Notes: a model not told the origin generated them from the sequence alone. 28,074 bases of DNA from Larix sibirica (GCA_004151065.3 NWUY0304166163.1:1-28074); one strand, 5' to 3'. Positions 10,567 to 20,922 are shown, counted from the stretch's first letter. Numbers and translations: made by a program.

Positions 10567-12294
10567 ATGTCAATAAATGAATTGTGCCATTATCTGTTAT
10601 TTCCGGGTCTTTCCGTTGCATTCACTCACGACAATAAAAAACCACCTGCGTTTGGTGCTTCACCTTACTTTTTGTGCACTCTTCTTTCTCTCCTTGGTCC
10701 TTCGTTCCGTCATACTCCTTCTAACTTTCCCAATTACAACGTATTCACCAACTCCAATGCTAACGCACCTTCGCTTTATCAAATTTCAGGGACATGGTCT
10801 AATCATGAGGGTAGTATTCCACCACGGTGTTGGATCCCAAGTTTTTACGGATTCCCCTTTTGTTACCGGGTCCAACCCTCGAGCCATAATGTATCAGAAC
10901 GAGGAGGCCGTAGGGAAACTGCTTTTTGCTCCTTTGTCTCGAGCTTCGTGAATAACTCCATTCTATCTCTCCCCCGTTACGAACAACAAAGTGGGGCTGC
11001 GCCCCGATTGTACAACGTTCCACGAACCTTTGTTCCTTCGCGAACGGGCCGGACTTTTCACAGGAAACGTAAACCCGCCCTTTCTCTTTCTTATGTGCTG
11101 CTTTACTACTTTTTTTTCATAGGCAGAGGGAGGAAAATGAGCTTTGCTTCTATCAATAAGGGCGCTAGGCGCTCCCGAAACAAAGGTTCGCGAGAACAAG
11201 CGCGTAGCAGAAAAAAGCCCATAGCACTGCACTTGGCACGAGATGCAAAAGATAGAGCTTCGCCCATGGATGAACAGCGGATTTACTCTGTTGGCATTGC
11301 TTTGTTTTTCTCTCTTTCCCTATCGGCGAGTTCCAATCCTTTTGTTCGAAATTCATTCGTTCGTACTGAACCGCTTGCAGAATCAAATCCTGTTCCGCAA
11401 GATCCCATATTAGCTATACATCCTCCTTGCATTTATGCCGGAGCCGTCGCCAGTGCTATGGGCTTTGGCTTATGTAGATCCAAAATGATGAACGGGATTG
11501 TAGCACTCTACTCGCCAATGCAGAAGGAAAGGAATAGAACGCTTCGCTCTGCCGGATGCGTCGGAGCCCGTGTAACGAGCGAGCTCTTTACCCTCACAGA
11601 CGCGAAATGCCATCCCAGATTTATTCTATTGTTGCGTAGCAATAGAAGCCTGCTCATGCTGCTCCGGCGGCGCTTCCTCGCCCTCTCTCCGCTCTGGACA
11701 GGAGCGCTGATGGACACGGGGAGGGAGCAGGCGAAGCGTATCGTTCGCAATGGAAGGAAAGAGACCACTACTTCGCCTCTCTGTCCCGCCGGCGCGAACA
11801 CAGTGGTCTCTGACCCGAAGAAGGACCGGGAACAAATTCGAATTTGGATCCTGACATGTCGGTGGTTTTTAACCGTAGGCATCTTGCCAGGAAGTTGGTG
11901 GGCTCATCATGAATTGGGTCGGGGTGGCCGGTGGTTTCGGGATCCCGTAGAAAATGCTTCTCCTATGCCTCGGGTATTAGCCACAGCTCGTATTCATCCA
12001 GTAATTAGACCCAAAGTTTCTTTTTTTACCTTGTTTCTCAATATTGTTACTTTTTCACGCTGTGTCTCAGGAACTTCTTCGGTACGGTCCGGATTGCTAG
12101 CTCCCGTTCATAGTCTTGCTACGGATTCTACACGAGGAATCTTTTTATGGCGGTTCTTCCTTCTAATTACCGGCATATCTCTGATCCTCTTCTCCCAGAT
12201 GAAGCAGCGGACATCGGTCCATAGAACCTATAAAAAAAATCTTTTTGTGGCGCGAAGTACTCTTTTGCACCTACGTAACTCGGCATTTCATTAG
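10567..12294 (+). CDS. ccmFN: Cytochrome c maturation protein CcmFN
   Basis: Subunit of the mitochondrial haem lyase complex (system I) in the inner membrane, which with CcmFC and CcmH attaches haem to apocytochromes c and c1. The frame gives 575 residues, close to the usual land-plant size. The ATG at 10567 is chosen because the conserved N-terminus, MSxxEL-HY-LFPGL-VAF, begins there; the frame stays open upstream to an ATG at 10462, but that part overlaps the trnP remnant. The family signature, the Trp-rich WWD haem-handling motif, is at residues 444-470: [14 protein letters not shown], then RDPVENA and [12 protein letters not shown]. Other conserved blocks are [12 protein letters not shown] (residues about 70-82), [19 protein letters not shown] and [13 protein letters not shown] near the end. 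Genomic Arg (CGG) stands for expected Trp at 87, 452, 455, 458 and 469, and Pro for Leu/Phe at 85, 86, 91, 97 and 466, all reversible by C-to-U editing. The C-terminus ends at HLRNSAFH, apparently some 15 residues shorter than angiosperm forms. A run of nine T near 11108-11116 lies inside the frame. Confidence 0.96.
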   Translation: MSINELCHYLLFPGLSVAFTHDNKKPPAFGASPYFLCTLLSLLGPSFRHTPSNFPNYNVFTNSNANAPSLYQISGTWSNHEGSIPPRCWIPSFYGFPFCYRVQPSSHNVSERGGRRETAFCSFVSSFVNNSILSLPRYEQQSGAAPRLYNVPRTFVPSRTGRTFHRKRKPALSLSYVLLYYFFFIGRGRKMSFASINKGARRSRNKGSREQARSRKKPIALHLARDAKDRASPMDEQRIYSVGIALFFSLSLSASSNPFVRNSFVRTEPLAESNPVPQDPILAIHPPCIYAGAVASAMGFGLCRSKMMNGIVALYSPMQKERNRTLRSAGCVGARVTSELFTLTDAKCHPRFILLLRSNRSLLMLLRRRFLALSPLWTGALMDTGREQAKRIVRNGRKETTTSPLCPAGANTVVSDPKKDREQIRIWILTCRWFLTVGILPGSWWAHHELGRGGRWFRDPVENASPMPRVLATARIHPVIRPKVSFFTLFLNIVTFSRCVSGTSSVRSGLLAPVHSLATDSTRGIFLWRFFLLITGISLILFSQMKQRTSVHRTYKKNLFVARSTLLHLRNSAFH

Positions 12295-12551
12295 AATAAG
12301 GCCCCAATTATGTATGTATGAAATACTTTGGGCTGGGCTCATTGCTGGCTGGTTCTTTAAAGCAACCATTTGCCCATACATAGGAAGGGTCAATTTGAAT
12401 ATCGTTCCGGGCTTACTGATAAATAAATAGGGGGTGGAAACGACTTACCTTCATGCTCAGGTAAGACGGAAGTAAAAAGAACCAGGATAACGTTCAAGCG
12501 ACCGAAGGGAGCCGTAGAGCGGAGTAGGGAACGTTCTATCAAAAACTGTTT
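12295..12551. other. ccmFN 3' flank
   Basis: Short spacer between ccmFN and the cox1 fragment. An overlapping frame (12245-12430, +) is a shadow of the ccmFN end. On the minus strand the open frame of the cox1 fragment runs on to 12390, but this tail has no similarity to COX1 that I can see. No clear terminator hairpin. Confidence 0.5.
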
Positions 12552-12716
12552 ATGATTCCCGCCAAGAGTTTGATCACCAGGTTGTGCTAGTTCCATCCGA
12601 ATCAGGACTGAGAAGCAGGTACCCATCACTTAAGCAATGGCACCAAATATTAGGTGGAGAGTACCTATATTATTGTGGTTGGTAGGAAAAAGCCATTGAA
12701 CCAAATTATGTGTCAT
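12552..12716 (-). pseudogene. cox1: cox1 5' fragment with premature stop
   Basis: On the minus strand an ATG at 12716-12714 opens a frame reading [20 protein letters not shown], then HLIFGAIA, a stop (TAA, 12632-12630), and on in the same frame [20 protein letters not shown] and TLGGNH. This is the N-terminal first transmembrane region of cytochrome c oxidase subunit 1, where [21 protein letters not shown] is near invariant; the stop replaces the Gly codon at position 29. Homology covers about the first 55 of roughly 525 residues and ends at 12552, where normal COX1 continues QLYN. The frame then stays open into unrelated sequence to 12390. It lies tail to tail with ccmFN. The stop cannot be removed by C-to-U editing. 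It is a recombination relic of the real gene, which must lie elsewhere. Confidence 0.9.
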
Positions 12717-14114
12717 AAGACCCCGTTTTGTTCAAGTACTTGCGGCACGAGGAATTTTGCGGAATAAACTGATAGCATTTCGCTTATCTATATATAGATA
12801 TAATGAGAGGTCGGGAATAGCTCTCTCTATACCAGGCATTTAACCGTACGAATAGTGTGCTTTCCCCTCTCGATTATTGCCAGGACACGCATGAAAACAA
12901 CTCAATACGATTTCGCCCAGTTCAAAGCGGAGTATATTATATACGTATTAACAACTTCCCTCTCTCCCCCGGTTTTATATTGTGTGCCAAGCGAAAGTGG
13001 TTATATAGGGTAGGGCTGAATGCTGCTTAAATAATAATAGTAGGCATGTGCTTATTCCTCGTTCTCTACTTCCTTTCCCCATAACCCGTTCCCTCCTTAC
13101 TCAATAAACGATCCCTTACTTAATCAATTGAGCGACTAGTTTGATTATTTAAGCTGCCTCCATGAAGAATAATAGGGGAAAGGGCTTTTATTACGCTGGG
13201 TATGCCCGGAATTACTAATAGTGGGGCGATTATTCTTTAAGCAAATCCCCTATTATTGAAATAATTGGGACCCACAGTTTGGTCTTGTAAAAAGTATAAG
13301 GTGGTTTCCCTATCGACCACAGACTGAATCTAGATCTGTCTCTTGAATGCAGTACACATCTTCTGACCGGTCATGGAGAGGAATCTCGAGCTCTGGTGTG
13401 GGCATTTCAATTACCCAGGAGTATGACCTCCCCAGTTGTTAAGTACTAAATTATGCCATAAAATAAATCTATGTATGAGTCCCCCATTGAGTCCCTATGA
13501 GTAGCAAACTGAGATGAGACTGGGGGAAAGTAGCAGACTGTAATGTATACATCCCTGGGAGAGAGGCTAATCTGCTGATCTGAATCCACATGAACCTGGA
13601 AAACTCATCTGAGGCAACCCAAGAGACCCTACCCTTAAGGGAGTCCCTGACCAGACAAGCAACTCCACCTGACCCTCAAACACCCCCTGAAGATCTGGTC
13701 CCCTATCTACAAGTTGAGAACCAGTGAGAACCTGCAAGGTTTGGGATGAGTGATAACATGATTGCAAAGCACTAGAGAGATAGAAAAATACCCAAGCACA
13801 AGTGCGCTACTCAAGAGATGCACAAGTGTCCATGGAAAAAAATGCCAATCGCAAGAGAACACCAAAGATATAGGTGCCCTTAGGCATAAAACACTTTCTA
13901 ATAGAGATCAAGAAGATCACAAGATGATGCAATACAAATGATAGTTGTGGTATAATTTGACACAACTTAAGTAGGAGCCCAAGAGGGGTTAATTAACCTA
14001 CGTGTACAAGTTTCACTAGGTCGACCTTAACCACTCCCTAGTATTACAATAAATGATAATAAGTAATCAAAGGATGGCGTTAGTCATGATTACAAATAAA
14101 TTAATGATACATAT
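12717..14114. other. Spacer between cox1 fragment and LINE relic
   Basis: No recognisable gene. A 12-bp perfect inverted repeat spans 13168-13257. A 66-codon minus-strand frame at 13567-13767 has no known motif. The rest is A/T-rich, non-repetitive DNA. Confidence 0.5.
13168..13257. repeat. 12-bp perfect inverted repeat
   Basis: AATAATAGGGGA at 13168-13179 is the reverse complement of TCCCCTATTATT at 13246-13257, with 66 bp between. A second, shorter complement (GATTATTCTTT near 13228) overlaps the same left arm, giving two alternative hairpins. Confidence 0.65.
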
Positions 14115-15160
14115 AAGTGTGTTGTAAAGGATGGTTTTCAATTTGGAAAGGCTCTTGCAGCTAAATCACTCTGGAATTGCATTAATCTAGACAACTTGTG
14201 GAGTAGGTTGCTAGTAGATAATACATTGCCCCGGATTATTTTATGTACTGGATAAGAGCCAGGAACAAAAACACTCTGAATGTGTAAAACCATTGGAAGG
14301 CACTCACCCTCTCCTTCCCTATCATTGGCAGATATTTGGCATGGAGGGTTGGAAATGGTAATCAGGTCCGAATTGGAATGGATGGGATTATGGGATGCAG
14401 AGATTCGGTCTATCTCTTGGATGGTTTAGTCCAATTTCTTCAGCAGTCAGGATTAACTACCCTAAATCAAATTGGGGATGTAGGAAGGTCCACGATCTGG
14501 CAACAGGAATGGTTTACTGCTGATATCTTGGGCATCCCAGACTTATGGAAAGAAGAATGGAAGCATTTGACCTCAGAATTGGTCAAGGGCCATATTCACC
14601 TCCTGGAAAAGGAAGATGAGCTCATTTGGTCTTACAATACTACTGGTGGGTATTATTCGGCCAAGCTCGGTTATCTTTCGGATCTTACAGTTAGAGGTGA
14701 TGATCGATCTATCTGGTGGAGGAAATTCTGAAAAATAAGCTTTTTACCTGGGAAGACTTGCTTGACCAAAGGGAGAGCAAGGGGGTCGTGGATTACAAAA
14801 AAGAAGCTGTCAGGGGCCGGGTATGTGCTATCTCTGTCGTTCTAGTGATGAATCTGTTGAGCATTTGTTTATTTCCTGCCCTTATACCCGAGAGGTATGG
14901 GAGGTTTTACAAAGGAAATGAAAACTTCCTAACATCTGGAAAAAGAATTCTGTGGTTTACTGTCTTGAGGATTTCTTCATTCCAAAAGAGCTTAAGTGTT
15001 GGAGGACTGTCCCGCCTCTGGTGTGTTGGGGAATTTGGATGGCTAGGAATGGGGAAAGGGTCATTCCCGACAGCATTATAACAAGCATCAGTCCAAGCAG
15101 CATTCCTCGGGCTATTTTTTCATTCCCATCCATGTGTCGAGGAGCATAACCGTATCTGAG
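14115..15160 (+). pseudogene. Decayed LINE, C-terminal part with zf-RVT region
   Basis: The plus strand holds the C-terminal third of a plant LINE ORF2. At 14125-14160 the frame reads FQFGKALAAKSLWNCINLDN and LWSRLL, the usual start of this region. At 14336-14731 is an open stretch of 131 codons with LAWRVGNGNQVRIG and ELIWSYNTTGGYYSAKLGYL, then IWWRKF. After a frameshift, LFTWEDLL is followed at 14823-14918 by MCYLCRSSDESVEHLFISCP, then YTREVW: the Cys/His zinc-binding zf-RVT motif. Later frames carry PPLVCWGIWMARN. At least three frameshifts disable it. It has the same orientation as the RT part at 2985-3745, about 10.4 kb upstream, with ccmFN in between; whether they are one split element or two insertions is open. 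A copy of the 25-nt hairpin repeat falls inside it. Confidence 0.87.
14757..14781 (+). repeat. 25-nt hairpin repeat, copy 2 (inside the LINE relic)
   Basis: CTTGCTTGACCAAAGGGAG followed by AGCAAG: CTTGCT pairs exactly with AGCAAG (6 bp). It follows TWEDLL in the LINE frame, at a point where LINE relatives are variable, so it may be an insertion into the LINE or derive from it. Confidence 0.75.
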
Positions 15161-17328
15161 GAAAAACGGATTATTCCGTCCGGCTCATTCTCTGTAGGAA
15201 CAAGGTTCTGCTAGTGTAAGGCTTAAGCTCTTCTCTAAGTAGAAAGAATATTTTGGTAGTGTGCCCATGGTAGGTGGTAGGTCTGTAAATAATTGAACTT
15301 AGTTATTATTCTTAACCAGCAGGGGTGTTTGTTTAATTGAAATTCCTCATCATGTAGTTCGGCCTCCGGGGGAGATAATGGGGAAGGTTAGAAAGCAACC
15401 GCCCTTTGGATTCCCGTTTTTACTCCTATCTCTCGCTCTCTCGTCGCTATCTTGCTCTATCGCTCTATATCTTCTTCCTGCCCGGTGTCCTTCCTGTCTC
15501 TGTTTTATTTGAACTGGAGCTAAGATTTAGTAGAAGGGGTATAACAATTGGTCGGGGTCGGTAGGGGAAGGAGGTGAAGGTTTTAGGGGTCGGTATGAAA
15601 CAATCAATCTAAATGAACCAGGGGGGGTGTTGGTAGCGTTATAATGACTCAACCAGTGCTCGTTCTAAATCCGGGGTCGTTGTGATGCGGAGTAGTAGCG
15701 TTAGTAGGTAGCATGACCATAAGCCCTATTTCAAAATATTAAGGCGTTGTATCCTATCCTGTCAACCCGAAAATAAGTGAAACGAAGACGAGCAATCCCC
15801 TGGCATATTCTTTCCCGCCTGGGGGCGTAGCGAAGTACTTAAGTATTCCCGACTCGTGGTATCCAAGACTAAATGTTCTTTGGGTGTGTGTGTTCTGGTG
15901 GACCGTTGTAAGGCTGCTAAAAGCGTTTAAGCTATGGGTAGTAAGGGGAAGGTGGTAATAAAAGTATGATTTCCCGAGGCAACCCAAGACGTACCAAGAA
16001 GGTCATAGGGATAGTGACCAAAGGCTTATTTTGAGACTGTTCCGAAGGCGTTTTCCAGGGCAGAATCCAAGTCTGATTTTCTAGTATTCCAAAGGAGTAA
16101 CTGGATGAGTTACCAAAGTAGTAGGTGATTTCATTATATATGATATTATGTGAAATAGTTTGTTGAATTCATGTCCAAGTGACTTCTTTCTAAATTGTCT
16201 GGTCCGATCCGTCCATAGGTCAATCTCTATCTTTTGCCGTCTAGCGCCTACCGCCATACAGAATGAGATGAAATCCTTCCATTTTGGATCTGAAGGCTCC
16301 CGCAAAAGCACGTGGTAGTATTCCTGGCAAGCTAAAGTGATCCTGCCGAATCTCTATAAACGTACTTAAAAGCTAATTTGGAGAAAGAAGAACTTCCTTT
16401 TATACACCGCGATGAGTCCATTGTAACTGTTCCCCCTGAAAATAAGATTTCTATTAATGAGAATGTAAAATAAGAGCATTTTTTGTAATTGGTATAAAGT
16501 GGACTTGGTGCTTTCTCCCGACGTTGTAGCTTATTAAAAAGCGTATCCAACTGCCAATCAAGTTATAGGCGCGGTTAAGTGCACATTATATATGAGCATA
16601 TCTATTTTTGTTTTCCACGCCCCCCCTTGCCTCCGGGGTAGCAGCGGCTAAGTATCTGTATCGGGCTGAAGGGGTTGGTTCAAGGCGTTAGCGTTCATTC
16701 GTTCCTCGTCCAGGGGGAAGTATATTTGCTTATTAATGATCAACGCGCTGCCTGCGTAAGCGTGTCTCCATCATCAAGGGGGGCAGTATGAAAACCAAGT
16801 ACAAAGGGTAGTATAATATCTGTCTCTGCTGCTGTATAAACTATAGTTACTGCCGCCAATAACCAGATCCAATCTAAGCAAGGCCGCACTAACCACCACC
16901 ACCACAGTTATTTCCACTAGCCAACATCCCCACAATTGTTATTTGCACCCGCCAATCGTTATAAACATGTATTTGAATCCTGGCTTCTTGCATTTGGTAA
17001 GGGCAGCACTCCATCTCCATCTCCTAGGGCGAAGGGAGTAATACAGGAAGGGGGGTAAGTTGGTTCATCCCGGCCCGACAATAACAGATAGTGAAACAAG
17101 AATATGTCTCAGCAGCAAGTGTTGGTTATCGAACGCTGGTGAATCTGTATCCGAACGCCCGTATACCATTGAACTGCCACTGCTCTATTTGAGAAGTCGG
17201 TGCAAGACTGTAAGTGTGGGGCATAAGTACGAATATGTGATCAATTGTTCTCGAAGCCCGTCCAACAAGGCTCTCCTAATGGACCATCATCCATCCATCA
17301 ATGTTTCTGAAGTTCTGTCTTTAGTTCC
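15161..17328. other. Spacer, no recognisable gene
   Basis: Contains a pyrimidine-rich tract of CTCTCG/CTATC units at about 15421-15480, G-rich runs (GGTCGGGGTCGG near 15550), and frames at 15754-15987 (-), 16081-16311 (-), 16332-16550 (-) and 17060-17407 (+) with no motif I can name. A diverged direct repeat (TCCTGGCTTC... CTCCATCTCCTAGGG) occurs near 16978-17035 and again near 17975-18018. Confidence 0.5.
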
Positions 17329-17482
17329 TCAATCCGGCAGTTCCAAGCAAGGATCTAAGCTGAAGTTCCCAGGATCTCCGCTAAAGGTTATTTCTGGCTG
17401 TATATAAAATCAATCCGGTAGTTCCAACCAGCCGTGTCTCTGAAGTTATGGCTATAGATAATCCATCAATCCGGTAGTTCCA
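17329..17482 (+). repeat. Three-copy tandem repeat around TCAATCCGGTAGTTCCA
   Basis: TCAATCCGG(C/T)AGTTCCA occurs at 17329-17345, 17410-17426 and 17466-17482, and a weaker relic (CAATCC..GACAGTTCCA) near 17499. The segments between share TCTCTGAAGTT, GATCTC(C/T)GCTAAA and a short GCTATA/GCTGTATATA piece, so this is a diverged tandem array with unit lengths of 81 and 56 bp. Confidence 0.75.
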
Positions 17483-17741
17483 TGATCTCTGCTAAACAAT
17501 CCAAAAAGACAGTTCCAACGATCCAACCCAACGGATGGGTAGTTGTCCAACTTACATTACTAAAGTAGGCATCTAAAGGCTGGCGCCTTCCTAGCAATGC
17601 TGGCAGTCTAAATTCATCAATCGTAAATCCGCCGGGTGAATCCATAAAGTAAAGATAAGAGGTATTCCGGGCGATAGCCCAGGCTGTAAATAAAATAAAT
17701 AAACTAAGATAATAGAATATTACGTATATAGAGGGTAACAA
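17466..17741 (-). other. Unassigned 91-codon reading frame with a hydrophobic N-terminus
   Basis: Starts at ATG 17741 and opens with a strongly hydrophobic, aromatic-rich stretch (YVIFYYLSLFILFTAWAIA, residues about 6-24) that would make one membrane segment; the remainder, containing SPGGFTIDEFRLPALL, is soluble-like. I know no family with this sequence. Its 3' end overlaps the tandem repeat, which argues against a conserved gene. It might be chance or a fragment of a longer protein. Confidence 0.15.
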
Positions 17742-18543
17742 AGCTGATGTGTGGAAAGGGGTGTGCAGTGGATAAAGTGGTAGTGGGGCAAGGGATAACT
17801 AACGTAGGGGGTAAGGGATCTATCCATCCATCCGGTGCTGTGCTTATAAGAGAAGGTCTAAGCAGTGGGTGGCTCCTAAGGGATTAATTAAGTAAGTGTT
17901 ATAGGTCAGGTAATTAAGGTGGGTAAAGAGTTTGTGTGGAACCAAAGGGTTTTTATTCTGGCTACCCTCCCTCGTAATCCTGGCTTCATCAATGGGTTGG
18001 GACTCCATCTCCTAGGGTGAAGCGGTAAGTGAAAGTCTGGTAGAACAGGTGGATAACTACGAGGTTCAGGCATTAAAGGTAGGTATATTTCTAACCAGTG
18101 GGTTCAAATGGATGAATCGTATTGATAAGACTCGGCCGAACCAGAAGGTAATATGTGATACCTAGAAGTTAATACGCGGTACCAAGAATAATAAGGTAGG
18201 TTAAAGAATCAATATCCTAGTGCTGTATCCCCGCCCCGATTCCTGGCTAAAGCAAGAGGTTATAAGAAACAGTTCAGTAAAGGTCTAGTCAGTAGTTTCA
18301 TCCGATCCCGGGTCTATAGCTGTACTTCCTAAGTATTCATTCAGGAAGTGTGATAGGGCTAGAAGGTCTAGTTGTTCAGGTGGGTAGGTGGGGGAAGTAC
18401 ATGTCTGAATCGAACCAAAACATTGCTTGAGGGGGACGGACGGGTACCTTATCAAAATATCTATATAATGAATATCCTGAATATACTAATTAGACGTTTC
18501 CCCGCCGCCATGCACATGCTACAAAGAGTGCTCGGCTAATAAA
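17742..18543. other. Spacer
   Basis: No gene or strong structure seen. Rich in GGTAGG/AGGT(A/C)AG strings. Carries the second copy of the CTCCATCTCCTAGGG segment near 18003-18018. Confidence 0.5.
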
Positions 18544-18633
18544 TTATAGATAGGCGATATTATTCTGGGGCCTCTCTTGTAAGCAAAAGAGCCTTATAGA
18601 TAGGCGATATTATTCTGGGGCCTTTCCTGTAAA
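18544..18633 (+). repeat. 50-bp tandem duplication
   Basis: TTATAGATAGGCGATATTAT plus TCTGGGGCCT is present at 18544 and again at 18594, an exact 50-bp period. The two copies differ by single bases after the shared 30 bp (CTCTTGTAAG against TTCCTGTAAA). The second copy is cut at about 18633, where AAAGAG resumes. Confidence 0.9.
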
Positions 18634-20659
18634 AGAGTGTTTTCCTTCAAGCAAGTGTTCTTCCTGATAGCTCTTTTTTTCCTTACTGTATAGCTGGCGG
18701 GCTGGATAGCTCTCTATCTTTTCCAGGCGGCAGGATGGCCATTTGGTTAAAATATTACTGCTTGGGCTCGGGTTGGGCCCTGTATTTCTTCCCCTAAAAT
18801 ATTGGGTATTGTATGGAAATATTATCACCTTATCCGTGCTAGGTAAAATTTTTATGGTGCACGCGCGTCTATAATCAATCATCACAACCTGGTCTAAAAG
18901 CCTTAATATACGAAATAATAACCTTTAACGTAACGTAAGATAAGGAAAAGTACCTCACCTTAACCTTCACGAAGTCATAACTCCTTAACTAAACTACCTT
19001 GTAGATAGAGAGGGTTCCCTAAACTACCTTGAGGGTTACCTCACCTAAACATCAAAGGGAATGACGACCTAAGCATCAAGGACCTGATGATAAAGAAGTT
19101 TGGTCATGGCTCAGAAAGCTTCGATCGGGAAAGGTTAGCTTCTATAATTTTCCCTTATGAAGCTAAGAAAGTAATTATAAGAGATATTTCTTTTCCGGGG
19201 TAGTAAGGGTCTTTGGCTAATAATCTAGTAAACTCATAGGCAGGCTATGTAAAGAATTGATCTTCCGGTGTCTTCTATTTCTTATATCTCTAGTTACCGA
19301 CACGAGTCATTGGCGGGAAGCCAAGTATCTTAAACCAAGGCCATGAAAAGCTTCAGAACCCATTAAAAGCCTTATATATGAGATATATAGGGCAAGAACC
19401 TGGACCGTCCCAGCACACCACTCCATAGAAAAGAAACCCTTAGGTAACGAAGAAGTAAACCTTCTATCTCCTTATCAACCTGGTACCTTACCTTTAGCCA
19501 GTCAGTACCTTCCCTTCGCTTACCTTATAATGATTGTTGCTCCAGTGCTATGACGAGATTGAAATTGCATTATAGGACGCGCAAATGGCTTATTAAACCG
19601 CTTTTCAATCTACATGCCTTCTAGCTTAATTAAGGCTTTTCCGGGCATAACCAGTTGAAGGAGTATTACCAGATTGCCAGCCTCAGTACCAATAGCCTTT
19701 CCACCATTTGAACCAGCCTATTCATTCCTAGCAGTTGGATTAGCAGAACCTGAAGTCCCATCAGTTGATGAACCAGGAGCCCCAGTCTTATCAGTTGAAC
19801 CAGTTGGTTCAGTCAATTAAGCTGTTGGTTAAGCAGTATAGGTGGTAAAAGTACCAGGTTAAGTAACGTAAGCCGCACCTCCATTCCCTTATTTTTTCTT
19901 CCTACACTAAGGTGGTTATCTGGCTAAAGGCCCAGCTTTGCATAGATTTTTCTAGATACGATAACGAGTCATTAAGTAAATTAAGCAATCAGTAAGCTCT
20001 AGGTCTCCCCTCTCCCCTGGGCTGACTATAGAAGATGTTGGTGGAAGTACACGTGATCAATCATAATCTGTGAGGCAAATCAATCAATAAATAAAGCTTT
20101 GTAAAGTCTTTTCCATCTTTTAGTCTTCATAGGGAAGGTACAACCAAATATTATATTACACTCACAAATGCTCGCCAGAAGAGCTTAAATAAAGACTGAG
20201 CAAAGGAGCTTAAGTAAATGTTTCAAACCGTCTCAATGGTTCTTTTAGCACATGTTTATTGCTACCTATCACAGCTCTTTGGGCGCTATCCCATCAATAT
20301 TATCCTCGGTAAATACGTTAATAAAGCAAAAAAGAATATGTAAGTCATCCTCCCATAGAATGCCTACCTTGGAAAAAACTTTATTAGGCAAAAAGAAAAT
20401 ATATAAATAGGTAATGTGAAGATGGCTTAAGGTGACCTAACAATATAGACCTTCATAAGAGGGTGAAATTAATTGGTCCTGAATTTACGCTTGCGAAGAA
20501 GAGTGCAATTGGTCCTTATTTCACGACGATGCTTTAAAGTGACCTTACGATTAGCCCTCTGTAGGTAAAGCAGGCCCTTACGCATAAAAGTATTCACCCT
20601 GAATAAAGGTTCCTTATACCAATCAAAAATGTATGTTATGTTTTTCCTCACCTGCCTCA
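18634..20659. other. Spacer with ACCTT- and AACCAG-rich imperfect repeats
   Basis: No known gene. CTAAACTACCTTG occurs twice, at 18989-19001 and 19019-19031 (30-bp period). ACCTTA/ACCTTC strings recur through 18950-19510. Around 19690-19830 the plus strand repeats (C)AGTTGAACCAG and CAGTTGGTT units that would read as an acidic, Pro/Val-rich peptide, but no long frame holds them. Frames at 18610-18885 (-) and 20469-20660 (-) are not recognisable. Confidence 0.5.
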
Positions 20660-20727
20660 CTTGACGGTCTAGCCTTACGGTCTAGCCTTACGGGCTAGCC
20701 TTACGGTCTAGCCTTACCGGTCCAGCT
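20660..20727 (+). repeat. 13-14-bp tandem array, five units
   Basis: Unit CTTACGGTCTAGC, repeated as CTTGACGGTCTAGC, CTTACGGTCTAGC, CTTACGGGCTAGC, CTTACGGTCTAGC and CTTACCGGTCCAGC. A lone further unit (CTTGACGATCCAGC) is at about 21000. The end units differ from the middle ones, as expected of an array growing from the centre by slippage or unequal exchange. Confidence 0.92.
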
Positions 20728-20768
20728 CAGTATAGGTATAATCACGAGGAAACTCAATTAACCAACCA

Positions 20769-20922
20769 GTAAGCCTTTGGTCGTCGTCTCTCCCCTGACC
20801 TATGCAAGATGCCTAGACTATGAAGGATGTTGGTGGAAATACACGGGATCACTCGAAGAAGGAATGGTACAAGTACATGATCACTCAACACTTGTGAAGC
20901 TAATAAATAAAGAAAGCTTTGT
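20769..20922 (+). repeat. Diverged duplicate of 19991-20104
   Basis: Both blocks carry, in order, CAGTAAGC, TCTCCCCTG, GACTATAGAAGATGTTGGTGG (GACTATGAAGGATGTTGGTGG in this copy), AAGTACACGTGATCA or AAATACACGGGATCA, a TGTGA(A/G)GC piece and ATAAATAAA..GCTTTGT. This copy has about 40 extra bases. A frame of 70 codons (20777-20989) lies here but its counterpart is not open in the other copy, so it is unlikely to be a gene. Confidence 0.75.

Noticed and set aside
10577-11882. Other long frames across ccmFN on both strands
   Set aside because: They are shadows of the ccmFN frame.
16081-16311. Minus-strand frame with RRQKIEIDLWT, faintly like the eIF4E cap-binding fold
   Set aside because: Only the KI-x-LWT piece matches; conserved Trp residues before and after are missing. 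Needs a profile search.
20454-20462. CATAAGAGG, a better CRTA promoter match than the one before ccmFN
   Set aside because: No gene follows on that strand.
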